The position numbers and the translations under genes are program-made. Shown here piece after piece: positions 46,511-60,700 of a stretch of DNA of 64,000 nt (position 1 is the first letter of the stretch; every line of letters starts with the position of its first letter). The notes under the pieces are model-generated. The model was not told the origin of the DNA. It was given only the letters and a program-made list of their open reading frames with translations, and did no database searches. Source of the stretch: Populus alba (Eukaryota; Streptophyta; Magnoliopsida; Malpighiales; Salicaceae); NCBI RefSeq assembly GCF_005239225.2, contig NC_133289.1:7137501-7201500 (forward strand), in the 5' to 3' direction.

Positions 46511-49500
46511 TCAACGGCAGAGCCCGGTGCACAACCCCTGAATCTGAGAACTCGTTGCGCCAGGCAATAAGTACACGCTGGATTTTCCATTGCTTGAGCA
46601 CGTTAAGTTCAGCTGGTTGCCTATTTGGGTGGACTGCAATATTGAGATATTTGCAGCATCAGGCCTAAGCTCATGGTATATTTCACAAAACACAAATTAA
46701 AATGCAAATCACAAACTATTTTCAATGGCTAATCCTATGCATGGCGAAGATGCATTTAGCCCCTACGCTCTGTCTGCAATTGTGACTCTTGCTTTGCAAC
46801 AAAGCATTGTCAACATGTCCGCAACTTGCATAATCATTACCACCTGATCTAAAAGGATGCATTGGCAAAAAACGTAACATCAATGTTTCCATCCAGATTT
46901 TTAAAACCCATCCAGCATTCGGTAAATAAACAAATAAATTAGGCCATTGAATCCATTTGACAAAGTTATCCAGATTTGTGAAAGGAAATGGTCCACCTTT
47001 AAATGGACAATACTTTCTGATGTGTGTGTGTATACATATTACATGCAGGAGAGCGGGTGTGTGTTGGGAAGGGGGGATTAGTTTTGTTACCAAACAATAT
47101 GCAGGCTCGGTTTTGCAACTCCATTTTCCAGTAGGGACGCAAGACAAATAATGACACCATGAACAGTGTTCATTTGCATCAACTCCCCGGAGAAGCAGAA
47201 CCATGCCAATGGTAAGCCTGCAAATTACAATTAGATTAGCGTAAGGTGAAGCATGCTATATGTAACTGTATGCATTACTAATGAATACTGAGAATCAGGA
47301 TAAAGGGGATAGCTGGATGGGGAAGAGATAGAAACAAAGGATGTTGTAATGTTGACCATGGGATATCAATCTCGCGCATACTAAGTTGCCAAACAAATTA
47401 CCTGACGTCTCCTATAGTTTTTGGGGTGTCGAGGTCAGAAATACTTTTTCCTTTTTGATTTTGTTTAAGAATAATTTAATCAAAGGAACCGAATTTGCTT
47501 AAAAATAGACAACAGACTTTGAAATGCTTACCCAGCAATTAAAAGGATTAGAGATATGATCCACAATGCACGCTGATAGGTCTTGAACTTAGATTTTACT
47601 GAGGCTGGAATATAGCCAAGAGGAGCATGTCTTTGACTAAACCATCCAAACTGTGGGCGGATCAGGAACACAAAGCCGAGGAGAAAACCAGAAAGAAAAC
47701 CTCCAATATGGGCGAAGTTGTCAACATGTGGTAGAATTCCCAATGCTAGATTGACAGCGATGATCACCACGAGAGTAATGAAAGCTGCCACCTGAGCTTG
47801 TGCCGAGAATTGTAAGATAATGAGCTCAAAAATAGAAATTAGTAGAATTCTGCTACCATTTTACAAATCATGCTTCAACTAAAGGTGGTGCAAAAGGTAC
47901 CTTATTAGCATATATAGTCCAATTTGTGATGAGTTCAGAGAGCATGCCCCCAAGTAAACCAAAAAGTGCACCAGAAGCACCAACAGAGATATTCGATTGG
48001 ATAAAAAGAGCCGATAGCAAACTCCCACCAAATCCAGAGATGACATATAGCAAACCAACCTTTACTGTAAACCACCAATTAAACAGAAATGAGCCAACAA
48101 TATTAACTTATAATAATGGAAAAAAAGTTTGTTGTGAACAGCTTGTTTTTCATATATTGAGGGTTCTCAACTAGCAGAAAACATCGTGATACACTCAAAA
48201 AGTATCATATATGCATTGCCAACGTCCATGGCAGTTAGCCTAGACTACATCAGACTTATACCTATAGATCAAAGTTTCCACTTGCATATTTCCCAATTGA
48301 AGAACAATATCGACAAGAAAAAAAGACAAATGGAGGGGGAAGAAAAAAGGCATGGTTTCAGATATGGACACTCCTATGCAGACAAACAAAAATGGTATTA
48401 AGGAGGAACAACTTAAAAAAGGGAGTTAAAACTTAGTGGTAATGCACGCCATCATGTACAGGGCTGCAAGTGTTACCTCTCAATAATGCAGAAAACAGAA
48501 TATTTGCCAGCTTAAAGTCCAAAATGAAAAACATCTTGAAACTAATTTGGGAATCAGACACCTCCAGACCAAACGATCATTTCAAAAAGATGATACTGGT
48601 ATGAACAACAAAGCAATTTGAACATTCCACGAGTTTTAGGCCTTAGGCATTGAACAGAATAACAAAAATCACTCCTTTTCAAATCACTGCTTTAGCATTA
48701 AAATACTTAATATGTAACAAAATATGCTAATAGTTCCCTCTCCTTTCACTTCTCCCTCTACCCTTTTTGGTTCTATTCTTTTAAGCACACTACATCCATT
48801 TTTTAATCAAGAGGAAGAAAAGCAAAATTGTCAACAGAACTGTGCATGTGCCTAGCTATGTGCATCATGATGCTTCCCAAAGTAACCATAGTCTTTTATT
48901 GCTGTAAACTCAACATATTTTCCAATATCCTGTGCTTGTTCAAAATAATTATTCACTCAGATAATTTGAAATTTTAAGTTTTTAATAATCCTCACCAATA
49001 AGACAAATTCCCCTCTTTGGAATTGTCAAGCACAAATATTACTACAGAAAGTTTTTTACTCTTAATCATTTTACTCATATAAGCAACATCGTTTCCCTGA
49101 GAGCGTTTACGGTGATTTAAAATTAATTCTACTACAATCTTTTTTAATGTCCACAAAATCATATTGAAAGAATTTAGCAGGTGCTGAAACTTGATAATCA
49201 GTAATTTTTCAGATCTGTAATTGCTATATATGCTATTTATGCACAGTAATGCAGTAGTAATGCAAATGTTAATAATGATGATGATGATGAAAAATCAAGT
49301 TAGAAGAACACACCAAACCCAAATTCCTGCTCGAGCCGAATGCCAATAACCAGAAGAGATAGCATATTCGCCAACAAATGAAAAACCCCTCCATGTAACC
49401 AATTGCAGGTGATGAGCCGCCATCCCTGATGTCCGTCAACCACTTTCTGTACATCTAGAGCCCCCATCTTCTGTAGCCTGAAACAATATTTATTAAGTAC

Positions 49501-49986
49501 AATCAGAACCAGTACTTTATTATATCTCAACGATTTTTAAACTTACCAGTCCATGAGTCGTGTAGACTGCAAGCAGTCTTATCACACACGCAAAAATAAA
49601 TAAATAAATAAAACAGGAACTTACGAAATGGATGAAGGACCAAGAAGAGGGTTCTCCTTGAAGGGCTGAAAAGAGAACCTACCCAAGAACCGAGCAATAC
49701 AATAGACATAGTTCTTGGGACAGTTGTTGACATACATAGTGATAATAAACATAACAACATTGGCAATCACAAAAGCAGGTATTAACCAAGGCCACCATTT
49801 CTTGGAAGGCCTATCTTTTCCATACGGCACTGGACTTGGAGATGACGATGATGCCATTGCCAGCGACACTTGATGATTAGGTGTTTCTATCTCTACTGGG
49901 TGTATAATAGAGTTGTTTCCTCCTCTTCTTGAATTCACCCTGGTTTGGATCTCTGATGGAGGAACTGGATATTGCTCTTTCTCCAT
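46511..49986 (-). CDS. Rhomboid intramembrane serine protease (RBL1/RBL2-like)
   Basis: Six exons (minus): 49986-49625, 49477-49314, 48064-47901, 47791-47532, 47217-47091, 46633-46511 (TGA). All are GT-AG and in phase, giving 399 residues. A cytosolic Pro/Ser-rich N-terminus precedes the first membrane span (about 64-86). The catalytic site is intact: Ser206 in VGASGALFG and His258 in [11 protein letters not shown]. The oxyanion-side motif [16 protein letters not shown] (144-159) is also present. A Cys-rich C-terminal tail ([17 protein letters not shown], ending GLCTGLCR) is typical of plant RBL1/RBL2. Such proteases cut single-span substrates in Golgi or endosomal membranes. The plant targets are mostly unknown. 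Intron 2 is 1.25 kb. RBL1 and RBL2 are not separable here. Confidence 0.94.
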
Positions 49987-52254
49987 TGAAAGAAGAAGAA
50001 GAAGAAGAAAAAGTCGTAGAAGAAACTAGAGATGATAGTCAACCTAAATGACTAGCTAAAAGAATGCAAGCAGGATTCAAGAGGGTGTGAATTGAAAAGG
50101 GAGGGAGCGATTACGGTCATGTAATGAGGGCGCTTAGTAAGCGGTTTCACCAACTCCTATATTTTGAACGAGACGACACCTTGCTTGTCAACATATTATT
50201 TTTTTGCCCACCTCGTTGCAACAAGTTAGCATTTAAAATCCATCAATTACCTAATCCACTCCTGATTAAGTTGTAAGAATCCTACATTAACATTGACATT
50301 AAAATTAATTAATTATTAACATTAACATTAACAAATAAACTAAAAAAGGATTGGTTGTTTACTGTGCTCTCTCTATTCATATTTCATACTTTCACGTTTC
50401 ATTATTCACGGCATTGTTTACTAGGCAGATTTATCCTTAAGTCCTTCAAATTTGTTATTTGGTCATCTAACTCCTTGGTGTGTTTTTGTTATTCTCGGAT
50501 TTTTTATTCTCTTTGGATTGCATGATAGTAGCAATGTTCGCTAGGCAGATTTCCATCCCAGGCCCCTCGTATTTTTTACATGTTCCAATTTGATTATCTA
50601 ACTGTTTTTCTTTCAATTTAGTCCTCACAAGTTTTATTTTCACTGCACTCGAATTTTTTTTCCTTGTGTCCGGTGTGTCAGAGACCATGCTAGATTTAAA
50701 TGGCAAGTCATTTTTGATCTGTTTCAATGTATTCGTCAAACTTTTCTTTTCAATCTGTTCCCCACGTGTTATGTTTTCATTGTTCTTGGACTGGAGATCG
50801 TGCAGGAGCTAAACGACAGGTCAATTTCATATAACCTATTTTCTAATTATTGTAAAAAAATAAAATCAAGAGAACAATAACTAAAATTGATATTAATAAA
50901 AATTTAAAACCTTTTTCTCATAAATATTGCTCAAGGGATACATAAAACATACTTTAGTCCCTACATTTTTAGTTTTTATATTTGGTTCCTTTTGTTTTTA
51001 GATTTTTCATTTTCACATAAAATATCATTTTTTTACGTTTAAGTCATTAGATCTTTAGAAATGAGAAAGAAAATCATTGCATTTCAGTTATTAGATCTTT
51101 AGAGATGAAAAAGAAAATCATTGTAGGAATTAAAGAGAGAAAAAGCTCTTTGATGACCTCATTTTGATTACCAATAACTTTAATTTTGATGTTTTGTATA
51201 TTTGTTTTTTAAAGAGAATTCAAATGAGGTGGTTTTTCACATTTAATGATGTAAAAAAAAAGATCAGAATTAAATATTTTTTTTATTTGATTTGATTTTG
51301 AATTTTTAAATTGATTAGAATGTATTTCATTGTTAAAAACAAGGTTTTGAAGGCTCATGAAGAGTGAAAATTTAGGTTGTTAGAGTCCAAGAGCTTGAGT
51401 TTTGATTTCTTAATTAATAGAGCCATCTCTAATAACCAGGAAGGTTGTAGATGGACGATGCATTGTTTGTTCACTTTAATAAATAAATAAATAATGGATA
51501 ATGTGTTGTCTTTGTTTTTAAAAAAAAAAAAAAAAAAAACTAACATTCAGGCGGGTAAGCTTGGAATTTCAAGCTCGGACATGCAAGCCCAAACTTCAAA
51601 CCTATATGTTCCCAGCCCTTTAATTTATTTTTATTTTTTTCTCTTGCATTTTACAATTAGATTTTTTTTTATAAATAAATTTATTAAAATGATTTTTAAA
51701 TAATTATTCAATCATCCAATTTTTGAAATAATGTTTATATCTTTTATCATAATATTAATAATTACTTTCGGAATAATTGTACATGAACCTTGAATATTGA
51801 ATGCATATCAAATATCTTTTTTAGTTTTTTTTACTATAAATTATTTTATATGTATATATATTAAATTTGTTATTCTTATATTTTTTTAATATATTGACAT
51901 AAAGATTACCCATTCATTATTTTTTTAATCAAAACTTTCTCTTAGAATTGTATATTTTTATTAAAGAGATATATTTTTTTTATTCTTATTTCAAATTGTT
52001 AAAATATAGATATTTATTTTAATTGATTTTAGTTTTTATAAAATAAACATTGTAGTTCAAAAAAAGATGTTGTGAATGCGCGAGCCTACTCATATTATCT
52101 ACTTTTTTAAGAGAGTGTTTAGTATTATTTCATTATAAATAATAAGATAAAAGTATTAGGTTTCTCTTGAATTTGGAAGAGATTAAGGGTAAACAAAAAA
52201 AATAAAAATTGATGAAATTGAGAAAATAAAAAAAAAATAATCAAAAAATCAAAC
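49987..52254. other. Upstream region of the rhomboid gene and AT-rich intergenic DNA
   Basis: A (GAA)n tract at about 49989-50010 lies in the probable 5' UTR. 50370-50830 repeats a phrase like 'gcagattt.tcc...cc.tc.aatttgttatttggtcatctaactc' two or three times in degenerate form, which is a common plant repeat type. 51500-52080 is AT-rich. No gene. Confidence 0.4.
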
Positions 52255-52510
52255 CGTAAAAAAAATTGAATAAAATTTTTAAAAAAACGACTAGTTTGGC
52301 TTTGGTTTATAAGTTTAAAATCGAAAAAACCGAACCGAACCGAACCCAAACAAAAAAACACCGAGCCAAATCAAAAAACCGAGCCAAACCGATTTGTACC
52401 GGTTTTTGTTCTAAAAACCGAACCGATCTGATCAGTTTGAACTAGTTTCGGTTTTTTTATTTAAAATTTAATTTGATTATTTTTTTAATAAAAATCGAAC
52501 CAAATTAAAA
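52255..52510. repeat. CCGAA/TTCGG palindromic repeat
   Basis: AAAACCGAACCGAACCGAACC at the left faces CGGTTTTTTATTTAAAA at the right, with several CGAACC and CGGTTT copies between. This is a widely dispersed plant repeat with self-complementary arms. No coding content. Confidence 0.55.
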
Positions 52511-54738
52511 TAATAAAAAAGTGAGAGTACTCTTGAATTTTGATTGATAGTGGATTCTAAATATTAAATGGAGCTTATGGATCAAATATAAACCAAGATA
52601 CGATTGAAATAGGATAAATTATTGTACTTGATTCTCTATCTATAATTTCTTTAAATTATTGTCTGGCTCCTTTTATTTACAAGTTATTTATTTACATTGC
52701 CTTTGAAGTGACCTATCTCGTAGTCCTTTAATCCTAACATGCAGAGGTATCTCTTTATACTCTAGATATCTCATGACACGTATACACACACGTCAAACTC
52801 AAGCCTTCTTCACAAGCCCATGTTTTTTAAATTTAAAAATCTAAAAGAAAAACTAAAAAAACCCATAAAAAAGGGACAAAATTTCTTGGACATATATTTC
52901 AACGCTCAATTCACCTCCTGGTAAAAAAAAAATATTTTAATTGACACCTTTCAAGAATACGAGGGGTTTTTTTCTTAAGAGAATTTTTTTTCCCTAGAAA
53001 GGTTTATGTGCAAACCTTCGAAAATTGAAACCAATTTGTCAAAAGAATTTTTATATTGCAAGTTCAGTTCAAGCGAGTTTTATATCAAATTTGACAATAT
53101 TTATACTCTACTTATTATTTATCAGGTCTAAAAAATGTTACTTATTCGAATAAGTAAAGTTGATATCATGAAATTCAAATTGAAATGTCTTTTCTAATCT
53201 TGATATTCTCGTGTCATCTTTCAAACTATTAGGTACAAGTGTTAATGCCCAACCATTTTAAATGAACGTTACTGGGGGCAACCTTTAACCACTGGTTAGA
53301 CAATTCAAAATTTAGCAAACCAAGTCATGGTCAAATATATGTGTTGAATTTGTGGACTAATACTACCATAACAACAAATTGGACTTGACACGTAGAATCC
53401 AAGCATAACGAAAATGGAAATATTCTATATATGCCGTTTGATCTAGTCCCTAATTGGCTAATTCTCTGTAAACAATAACGCGCTCATCGTCATTTTACCT
53501 AACTCAAGGCCTAGCACGACAAGCAATCCTCTTCATGTAGTATAGGCTGGATCGTTAATGTTATTGCATGTGAGAAAAGACCAATACAACCCTTTTGGGC
53601 TTATTATTGATGCCCAATCCAATCCCTCACTGAATCAAGTCTTGTTACATGTTATTGATTTAAACCCACTTATCATGGGTCTCAAACGTGAAAAATAATA
53701 AATATCATGATTTTTTTTCAAAAATAAAATACAATAGCGCGGATGTAATTATATAAAATATCAAGGGCTTTTATTTCAAGAAAAAAAATTAAAAAATCAA
53801 AGAAACAGCCCTAAGATATTAATTTACGGATTATGGACACCATAACTGTATTTTTGAATCATGCGAAATGAATATTCCCGCAGCAATCATGCATTCCAAT
53901 CAAGAGTACATATGCTGGACGTGAAAAAATCTGTCCACGTGCCTACCATGTGCATTTACGTGTCCACAACACCACCAAAAGCTGAGGAAAAAGTGAGGCC
54001 CACGTACTCATGAAAAGTTTTTAAACGCGGTGAAGGGTGCTGGGACCAGGGAACCATGCTGGCAAGCCGGCACGCAACCTGTTCATTTTCAAGTCCACCG
54101 TTAAAGCCGCCTATTTGGAAATTGGATTTTCTAATCCTAGGGAAAACCTCAAGAGAGTCCTCCAACCATGAACCTTATCTCGATTAAGTCCTTAATATAT
54201 GTTTTTGTATCCATTGAACCCTAAAGTATTAAGGATCTATCCGATATAGCTGCTTTTATATTAAATAAGGTTTAATAGGGATCTAATTGAGATAAAAGTT
54301 GGTTTTGTAGCTTAATCGAGATAACTAGCAGGGGACTTTTTTGGAGTTTTGCTTATCAGTTGGTGTTATAGAACCCACGCGCTGAATAAACGAGTGTGTT
54401 ACCAAGAGGATTTCAATTATAAATGATGAAAGATATTTTTTCCGTTCCAGCTCGGAAAAATCTCTCATCTCTTTAGACTTGAAACCAATTAAGCGCCAAC
54501 TAGCCAGCCAAAGCATCCTTTTCCATCTGGGCTCTTTATCGCTGTTCCCTTCAAGTATTAATAATAAATAATATTCAAATAGCCGTAGTGCATTATTATT
54601 ATTATTATTATTATTATCACCCCTCCTTTATCATTTCTTAATTTATAAAAACAAATCTCAAACGAACACCGTCGTCATCATCAATTCTCTCTTTCTCTAG
54701 TTGTCGCTCGGCATCTGTTTCCTAGGGTTTCCAAAGAA
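52511..54738. other. Intergenic, upstream of the ORP gene
   Basis: Mainly AT-rich. 53920-54165 is less AT-rich and holds G-box-like ACGTG motifs ('ccacgtgcc', 'tttacgtgtcc', 'cccacgtact'). An open minus frame there (53956-54165) is not recognised. A TTA microsatellite lies at 54593-54617. 54180-54330 looks like a small repeat ('ctcgattaagtcc' / 'attgagataaaagtt'). Confidence 0.4.
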
Positions 54739-57700
54739 ATGGCTCCTCCTAATGATCCCAAACAAAGCGAAAGCGGTAGCGGTAGCGGTGGTGGCTTCTT
54801 CGCTTCGATCGCTTCCAGTTTGTCCAATTTTGGTACCGCCATGACCAGATCAGTCAACGGGTATCCAGATCCGTTCTTCTTCTTCTTTTTTTTTCTCCAG
54901 TTCTTGATATATGTTGCTCATGGATTTGGATTTGGTCACAAACGATTCATCGCCCGATGTAATTATGCTCTAGTATAGTGCCTTGGATGTAAACAGGATT
55001 TATTGATGATCTGTTTGTTTTGCTCGAATTGAAATCAATTTTTTTACTAGTATTTATCAATGATTTTATTATAATATAGCTTTATGAAGGATCCATATCA
55101 GCGTGATTTATATCTTTGAGATGCGTTTCGAATTTTGATTGTGAAATGATGAGCGGGCTTGGGTTAATTTTAGTTGTGCTAAGCACCTGTCATGCTCAAG
55201 CTGGCAGGATTAATATTGAATATGTTCTGGGAACCACACTTTTTTGCATTTGTCAATATGTTTGGTAAGCCAGGCGGAGGATATTTCTGACACTTTTAAC
55301 AGTTTCGTGGTTTTGATTGGTTGTTGACAAGCTACCTCGGTTTTCTTTTCTGCAGTTTAGTGCCATATGAAGGACTGGAAGTCGTCAATCCTGAAGGAGG
55401 CACAGAAGATGCTGAAGAGGAAGCAAGTAAAGGAAGATGGAAACAAGAGGTACACTGCTGTTCTTCTGTGTTTTGTGTGTGGTGACGAGATAAAGTTAGT
55501 GCAGGAAGCTGGTTCAATCGAATGAATACGGTTGATGGATTTGAAACACGATACTGGGTCTTTCCGGAACATGTTCCGGACAGCAGTGCATCTAATCAGC
55601 TTTGTAGTGCATATGTTCATGCAATTCTGTGCATCTGTAGGATGAGTTCTGACTTCAAATTAGTTTGGAACATCATGATGCTGGCAAGGAAATAATAAAA
55701 GACACATCAGCTCAAGACCTGTTTAGCATAGTTTACAATTCTTGATTAGCTTTACAGGGGCGCATGTTCATATTCAATATTATCTTAAATATCAGCTGCA
55801 CCAGCCGAAACTCTACATCTTCCATCAGGGGCAAGGCTTTGATGTTTTAAAATTGAATGTAATTTTGAACTGTAGTCCGCCTACAATATATTAGATCAGT
55901 TTAGCTTGCATGTAGTCAAAGCTCTATTGGCTATATCCTATGGCTCCTCATGCAAAGTTATATGCAGTGCGTGTCTGACATAGTAAGATAGAAATGATAT
56001 TCTTTTAGAAACTCAATATCTAGTTTCATTGATGCTTAAATGAACCCTCCTGTAGCAAGAAGATGCCTTTTGTATTTGGTGGAATAAAATGATTTAGTAT
56101 TCTCATACAATAAATCAGAGAAACATGTGCATGTGATTATATTCATTTGTTGTTTTCTTGCTTTTCTCCAGGATCGGGACAGTTATTGGAAGATGATGCA
56201 AAATTATGTAGGATCTGATGTTACATCTATGGTTACACTTCCTGTACTTATTTTCGAGCCAATGTCAATGCTGCAGAAAATGGCAGAGGTTTGCTTCATT
56301 AGGCTATTACTTGTTATAACGTTCATCCTATGTAATTTTATGAAGAGACTGATGGCACTGTATGGTCACAGTTGATGGAGTACTCGCACCTGTTAGATCT
56401 TGCAGATGAATGCGAGGATCCCTACATGCGTTTGGTGTATAGTGGTATGATCACTCTCTCCCTCTCCTTCTCCCTCTCTCACTCACTCACTTACTCTGTC
56501 CATGCATTTGTGGTATGAGGCTGATGATGTGGTGATTGCAGCGTCGTTTTTCATATCTGTATACTACGCCCTTCAACGCACATGGAAGCCGTTTAATCCG
56601 ATTCTCGGTGAGACTTATGAAATGACAAATCATGGAGACCTTACTTTTATATCAGAACAGGTGAGATACATGTGAAATGTTAGCAGTTAGAGATTTATCT
56701 TTTAACCTTTTCTTTGAAGGATAGTTGTCAAACTCTACTGCTTTCCTGTCCTTCATTTCTTTGGTCTTTAAGTTGAATTTACGTATATGGTAGCAAATTT
56801 TCAACTCATTGTAATACATCTTTTCTCACAGGTTAGTCATCATCCGCCAATAGGCGCCGCACATGCTGAAAATGAGCATTTTACTTATGATATCACTTCC
56901 AAGGTCAAAACTAAATTTTTAGGGAACTCAATCGAGATCTATCCTCTTGGGAGGTAAAAAAACATCCGTGGTTTTGTAGTCTCCTTTGATATGCTATTCT
57001 AGAACTTTGGAATCAGTTTAGTGGATATCTTTATTTTCATTTATTTGTTGCGATTTCGAATGTAAGCTGAAGGGTGAAGGGGCAACATGCAGAAATCTCT
57101 ATTGCAATTTTTTTTTTAAAGTAATACAGTTACCTGTGTATTTAACCTCCTTTGATCGGAGGTATACTGAACTGATGAACTTTCCCCCTTGTGTCCTCTT
57201 CTTGCTGTGTTCTGGCATGAGGGCGACATTTAATATCATTGGATTATTGGAAAATCATTTGGTTGATGGTGATGTCCAGGGATGTGTTTCCTCTTCTGGA
57301 AATAAATTTCATTTTTCTTCTCTTTTTATTCATGTATTTCATAAAAAAATAAAAATTTTGCTTATGTATTATTAATCTTTCTAAATAAATAGAACGGCTC
57401 CATTAGTTTTCTTAAATAAAAAAACAATGGCTTTATTATATTTAGTTTTTGGTTATAAAACTGTACTATCAATTTTTTCAAACTAGAAAACAATGGCTCC
57501 TCCTCCTCCTCCTCTTAACAATAGCTTTAATTCAAATTACGTAACAATAGTATGAACTAGTGTACCAACCAGTAACTATCTTTTCTGGTTTCACCCCTTG
57601 AATTTTTTTAAAATAATATTTCTCCTTGATTTTTTTTTAATTATAAATATTTTCCTAAGGAAACTTATACTAGATGATTCCTTTTGTTTTCTTTTGAACC

Positions 57701-60700
57701 ACCTTTTCACAGAAAGTGGGCTGGGACTCTAACCTCAACTATCACTTGGCTTGGAACTCTAACCATGTATAATAATGTCATGTTTTCCTAGTCAAGCTGT
57801 GCATTTTTCCTTACCTTTTTTTCATTTGGGACAGTCCTTTTGAGATGCTTTCAGTGCGATTATTGTCTATAACTAGTTTTACCAAGAATTTAGTTCTGTA
57901 GAACTCTACCTCAAATATCACTTGGCTTGGAACTCCATCCATGTATCATAATGCCACATAAGATATTTTCCTAGTAAAGCTGTGTATTTTTCCTTACCTT
58001 TTTTCATTTGGGACAGTCCTTTTGAGATGCTTTCAGAGTGATTATTGTCTACAACTAGTTTTACCAAGAATTTACTTCTGTAGAAAATATGCAAATGTAT
58101 ATCTAACATTGCAATGTGCATGCAGAACACGTGTGACGCTCAAAAGAGATGGTGTGGTTCTTGATTTGGTGCCTCCTCCAACGAAAGTGAGTAACTTAAT
58201 CTTTGGACGAACTTGGATTGATTCACCAGGGGAGATGGTCCTGACAAACATGACAACAGGGGACAAAGTTGTACTGTATTTTCAACCATGTGGCTGGTTT
58301 GGGTATGGTTACTTCACCTTTTAGATAGTGTTGGATGCTTCTGCTGGAACATTTATGATTTGTTTGCATGCTAGACTGGGGAAAGCTCTTTTCATATAAG
58401 GTTGCTGATCCATCTAACAAATCCTATGTCTCCCACTTAGTTTACCTCCACCATGGGTGCAGGTGCCTTTTTGATGCAGCATTTATATATGGTTCTTATT
58501 AAGTCCATTTAGTATGGTTGAAATCTTCATCTGGTTATGGTATTCCATTGTTGAATATTGTGTGTAAATGCTACCATGGAAATTCATTATTTTATTACAT
58601 GATCATGTATCAACAAACTAAAAGGCCTTTAAATTGTACAGTGTAGTTTTAGGTTGATGAATCTTGTCTAAAAGTTCAATTTCACATTCAATGAGATTAT
58701 CACTTGCATATTTGAATAATCTCAATCTTTATATAAATTATTTTTAACTCTTAAGAGACTTTTGCAGAGCTGGTCGCTATGAGGTGGATGGATATGTATA
58801 CAATGCTGCTGAGGAGCCCCAGATACTGATGACAGGGAAATGGAATGGATCAATGAGTTATCAACCCTGTGACATGGAAGGAGAGCCATGTTCAGGCACT
58901 GAACTGAAGGAGGTTAGTGTTGTTTTTTTCTTTTTCTAATTTTCTAATTAGAAATTTCTATTGGTTATTTTACAACCTTGCTGTTCCCATGTATGACAAC
59001 CTTTTTACTCAGGTCCTGTTTATATTTGGTGTAAGACCATGAGTAGCTGATTGATTGTCTTTAGACCATATCTTTCTTTATTGTTATCTTGTAGTTAGGT
59101 TTGCTTAAAGCTGTCTAATGTTTCTTGGTGGTTGACTATTTAATATACAGAATGTTTTTAATTCTTATGGAAATGGTTTATCTTTGCTTAGGCAAATCCA
59201 AAATCGTCTTTGGTTTGATGTGTATTCTTGTTTACAAAATTGAATCTTTTAAGTTTTACAGCCTGTCTGCAAATTTTAATGATCTCTCCCTCCCTCTTTT
59301 TATTATCAAACAATAATTGAGTTTATTATCAAAATAAAAAAGAATGAGATTTTACTATTTATCTTACAAAGATCTGGATAAAATAGGAAATCATCAACAC
59401 ATAAAAGTTAATAATTAAATCCAATGGAGATTCTAGTAAATCACTGGATGTGTCAATTGTTTCTCCTCATTGAAAGTTATCTTTCAATTAGTTAGGTTCC
59501 TACCAATTTATGATATCCTATAGGTTTTTTATTCCCCAAGCTATTAACCTTTCATGTAGTTGCTCTATGCTAACACTTCAAATGCTTAAATTACCTGCCT
59601 CTTCAACTTTTATTTTTAACATTTTAAGTGTTTATGAAATCTCATTATAATTTTGACAAATTAATCCATATAGATCTACATTTCATAATAAAAGAAAAAA
59701 AAGACTTGCACATTTCAAACACAACACCATGTTAAATTTTGTTAATTTTTATTTAAGAGTATACAATCACATATTTGACGTAGTCTATTATTGGCTTAAA
59801 GTTTTATAGTTAGGAATACGAATTTTTTTATCAAATAGTATGTCATTTGGGTTTAAGAGGGACAAATTAAACAAATTTTTAGCTAGTCTTGACTCTTCAT
59901 ATCAGTATTAAATTATGCTTTGATTAATAATGTTTTCTTGTTGGATTTCTCACCAAGTTCTCAGAATTGTTTAATTAGTGTTTGCTAACAAAATTATTAC
60001 ATGATTATAGTTTTAAAAATTATTTCATGATTATAGTTTTAAAAAATGGTTTTTTTCTCAAATTTAATATGCAGCCTCTGCGATATTAACAACAAAAAAA
60101 TATCATGAAAAGTAAAAAGAATATCACAAAAAAGGTCCATCTACTCTAATTATCAAAGTTTGCTGTAATTTATACAAAGAATTGAGTTATACCAGTTTAA
60201 GGAATAGAAAAGTACTCAATTGAGAAAAAAAGCAAAATTATAGTGCCATGAAGAAATGCAAGGGTCCTTAACTAGTATATTTTGGCGCAAGGTTACCCAC
60301 CTTTGGCCAAGTTAGCAATATGCCTATTTTAAACATCTGTTGTCACGTGTTATAAAAAAATTTGAGGATGTACATGTCAAACCACTTGATTCTAATATTA
60401 AAAGGGAATAGCTAGTGGGTGCTCTTAGGGCACTCATTAAGGAGTTGGTTTTGTAGTTAAGTGGTAGTTAATTGCTGTAATAATTTGAGAATTTTGAATT
60501 TCAAATTTTATTATAGGTACTCTTGAGTCTTGAATCTGCTTGATTTAGGTAGAACATGGTCCTATTCTACTCACTCCTTTACATCTCTCATAATCTTTCC
60601 CATTTCTTCTTTTTTGGACTTCCTGCAAGTAATAAAAAGGTGCAATTTGTTTAGACTATCTAAACACCTCATCCATTTCTGAACGACTTTAATACTGTGG

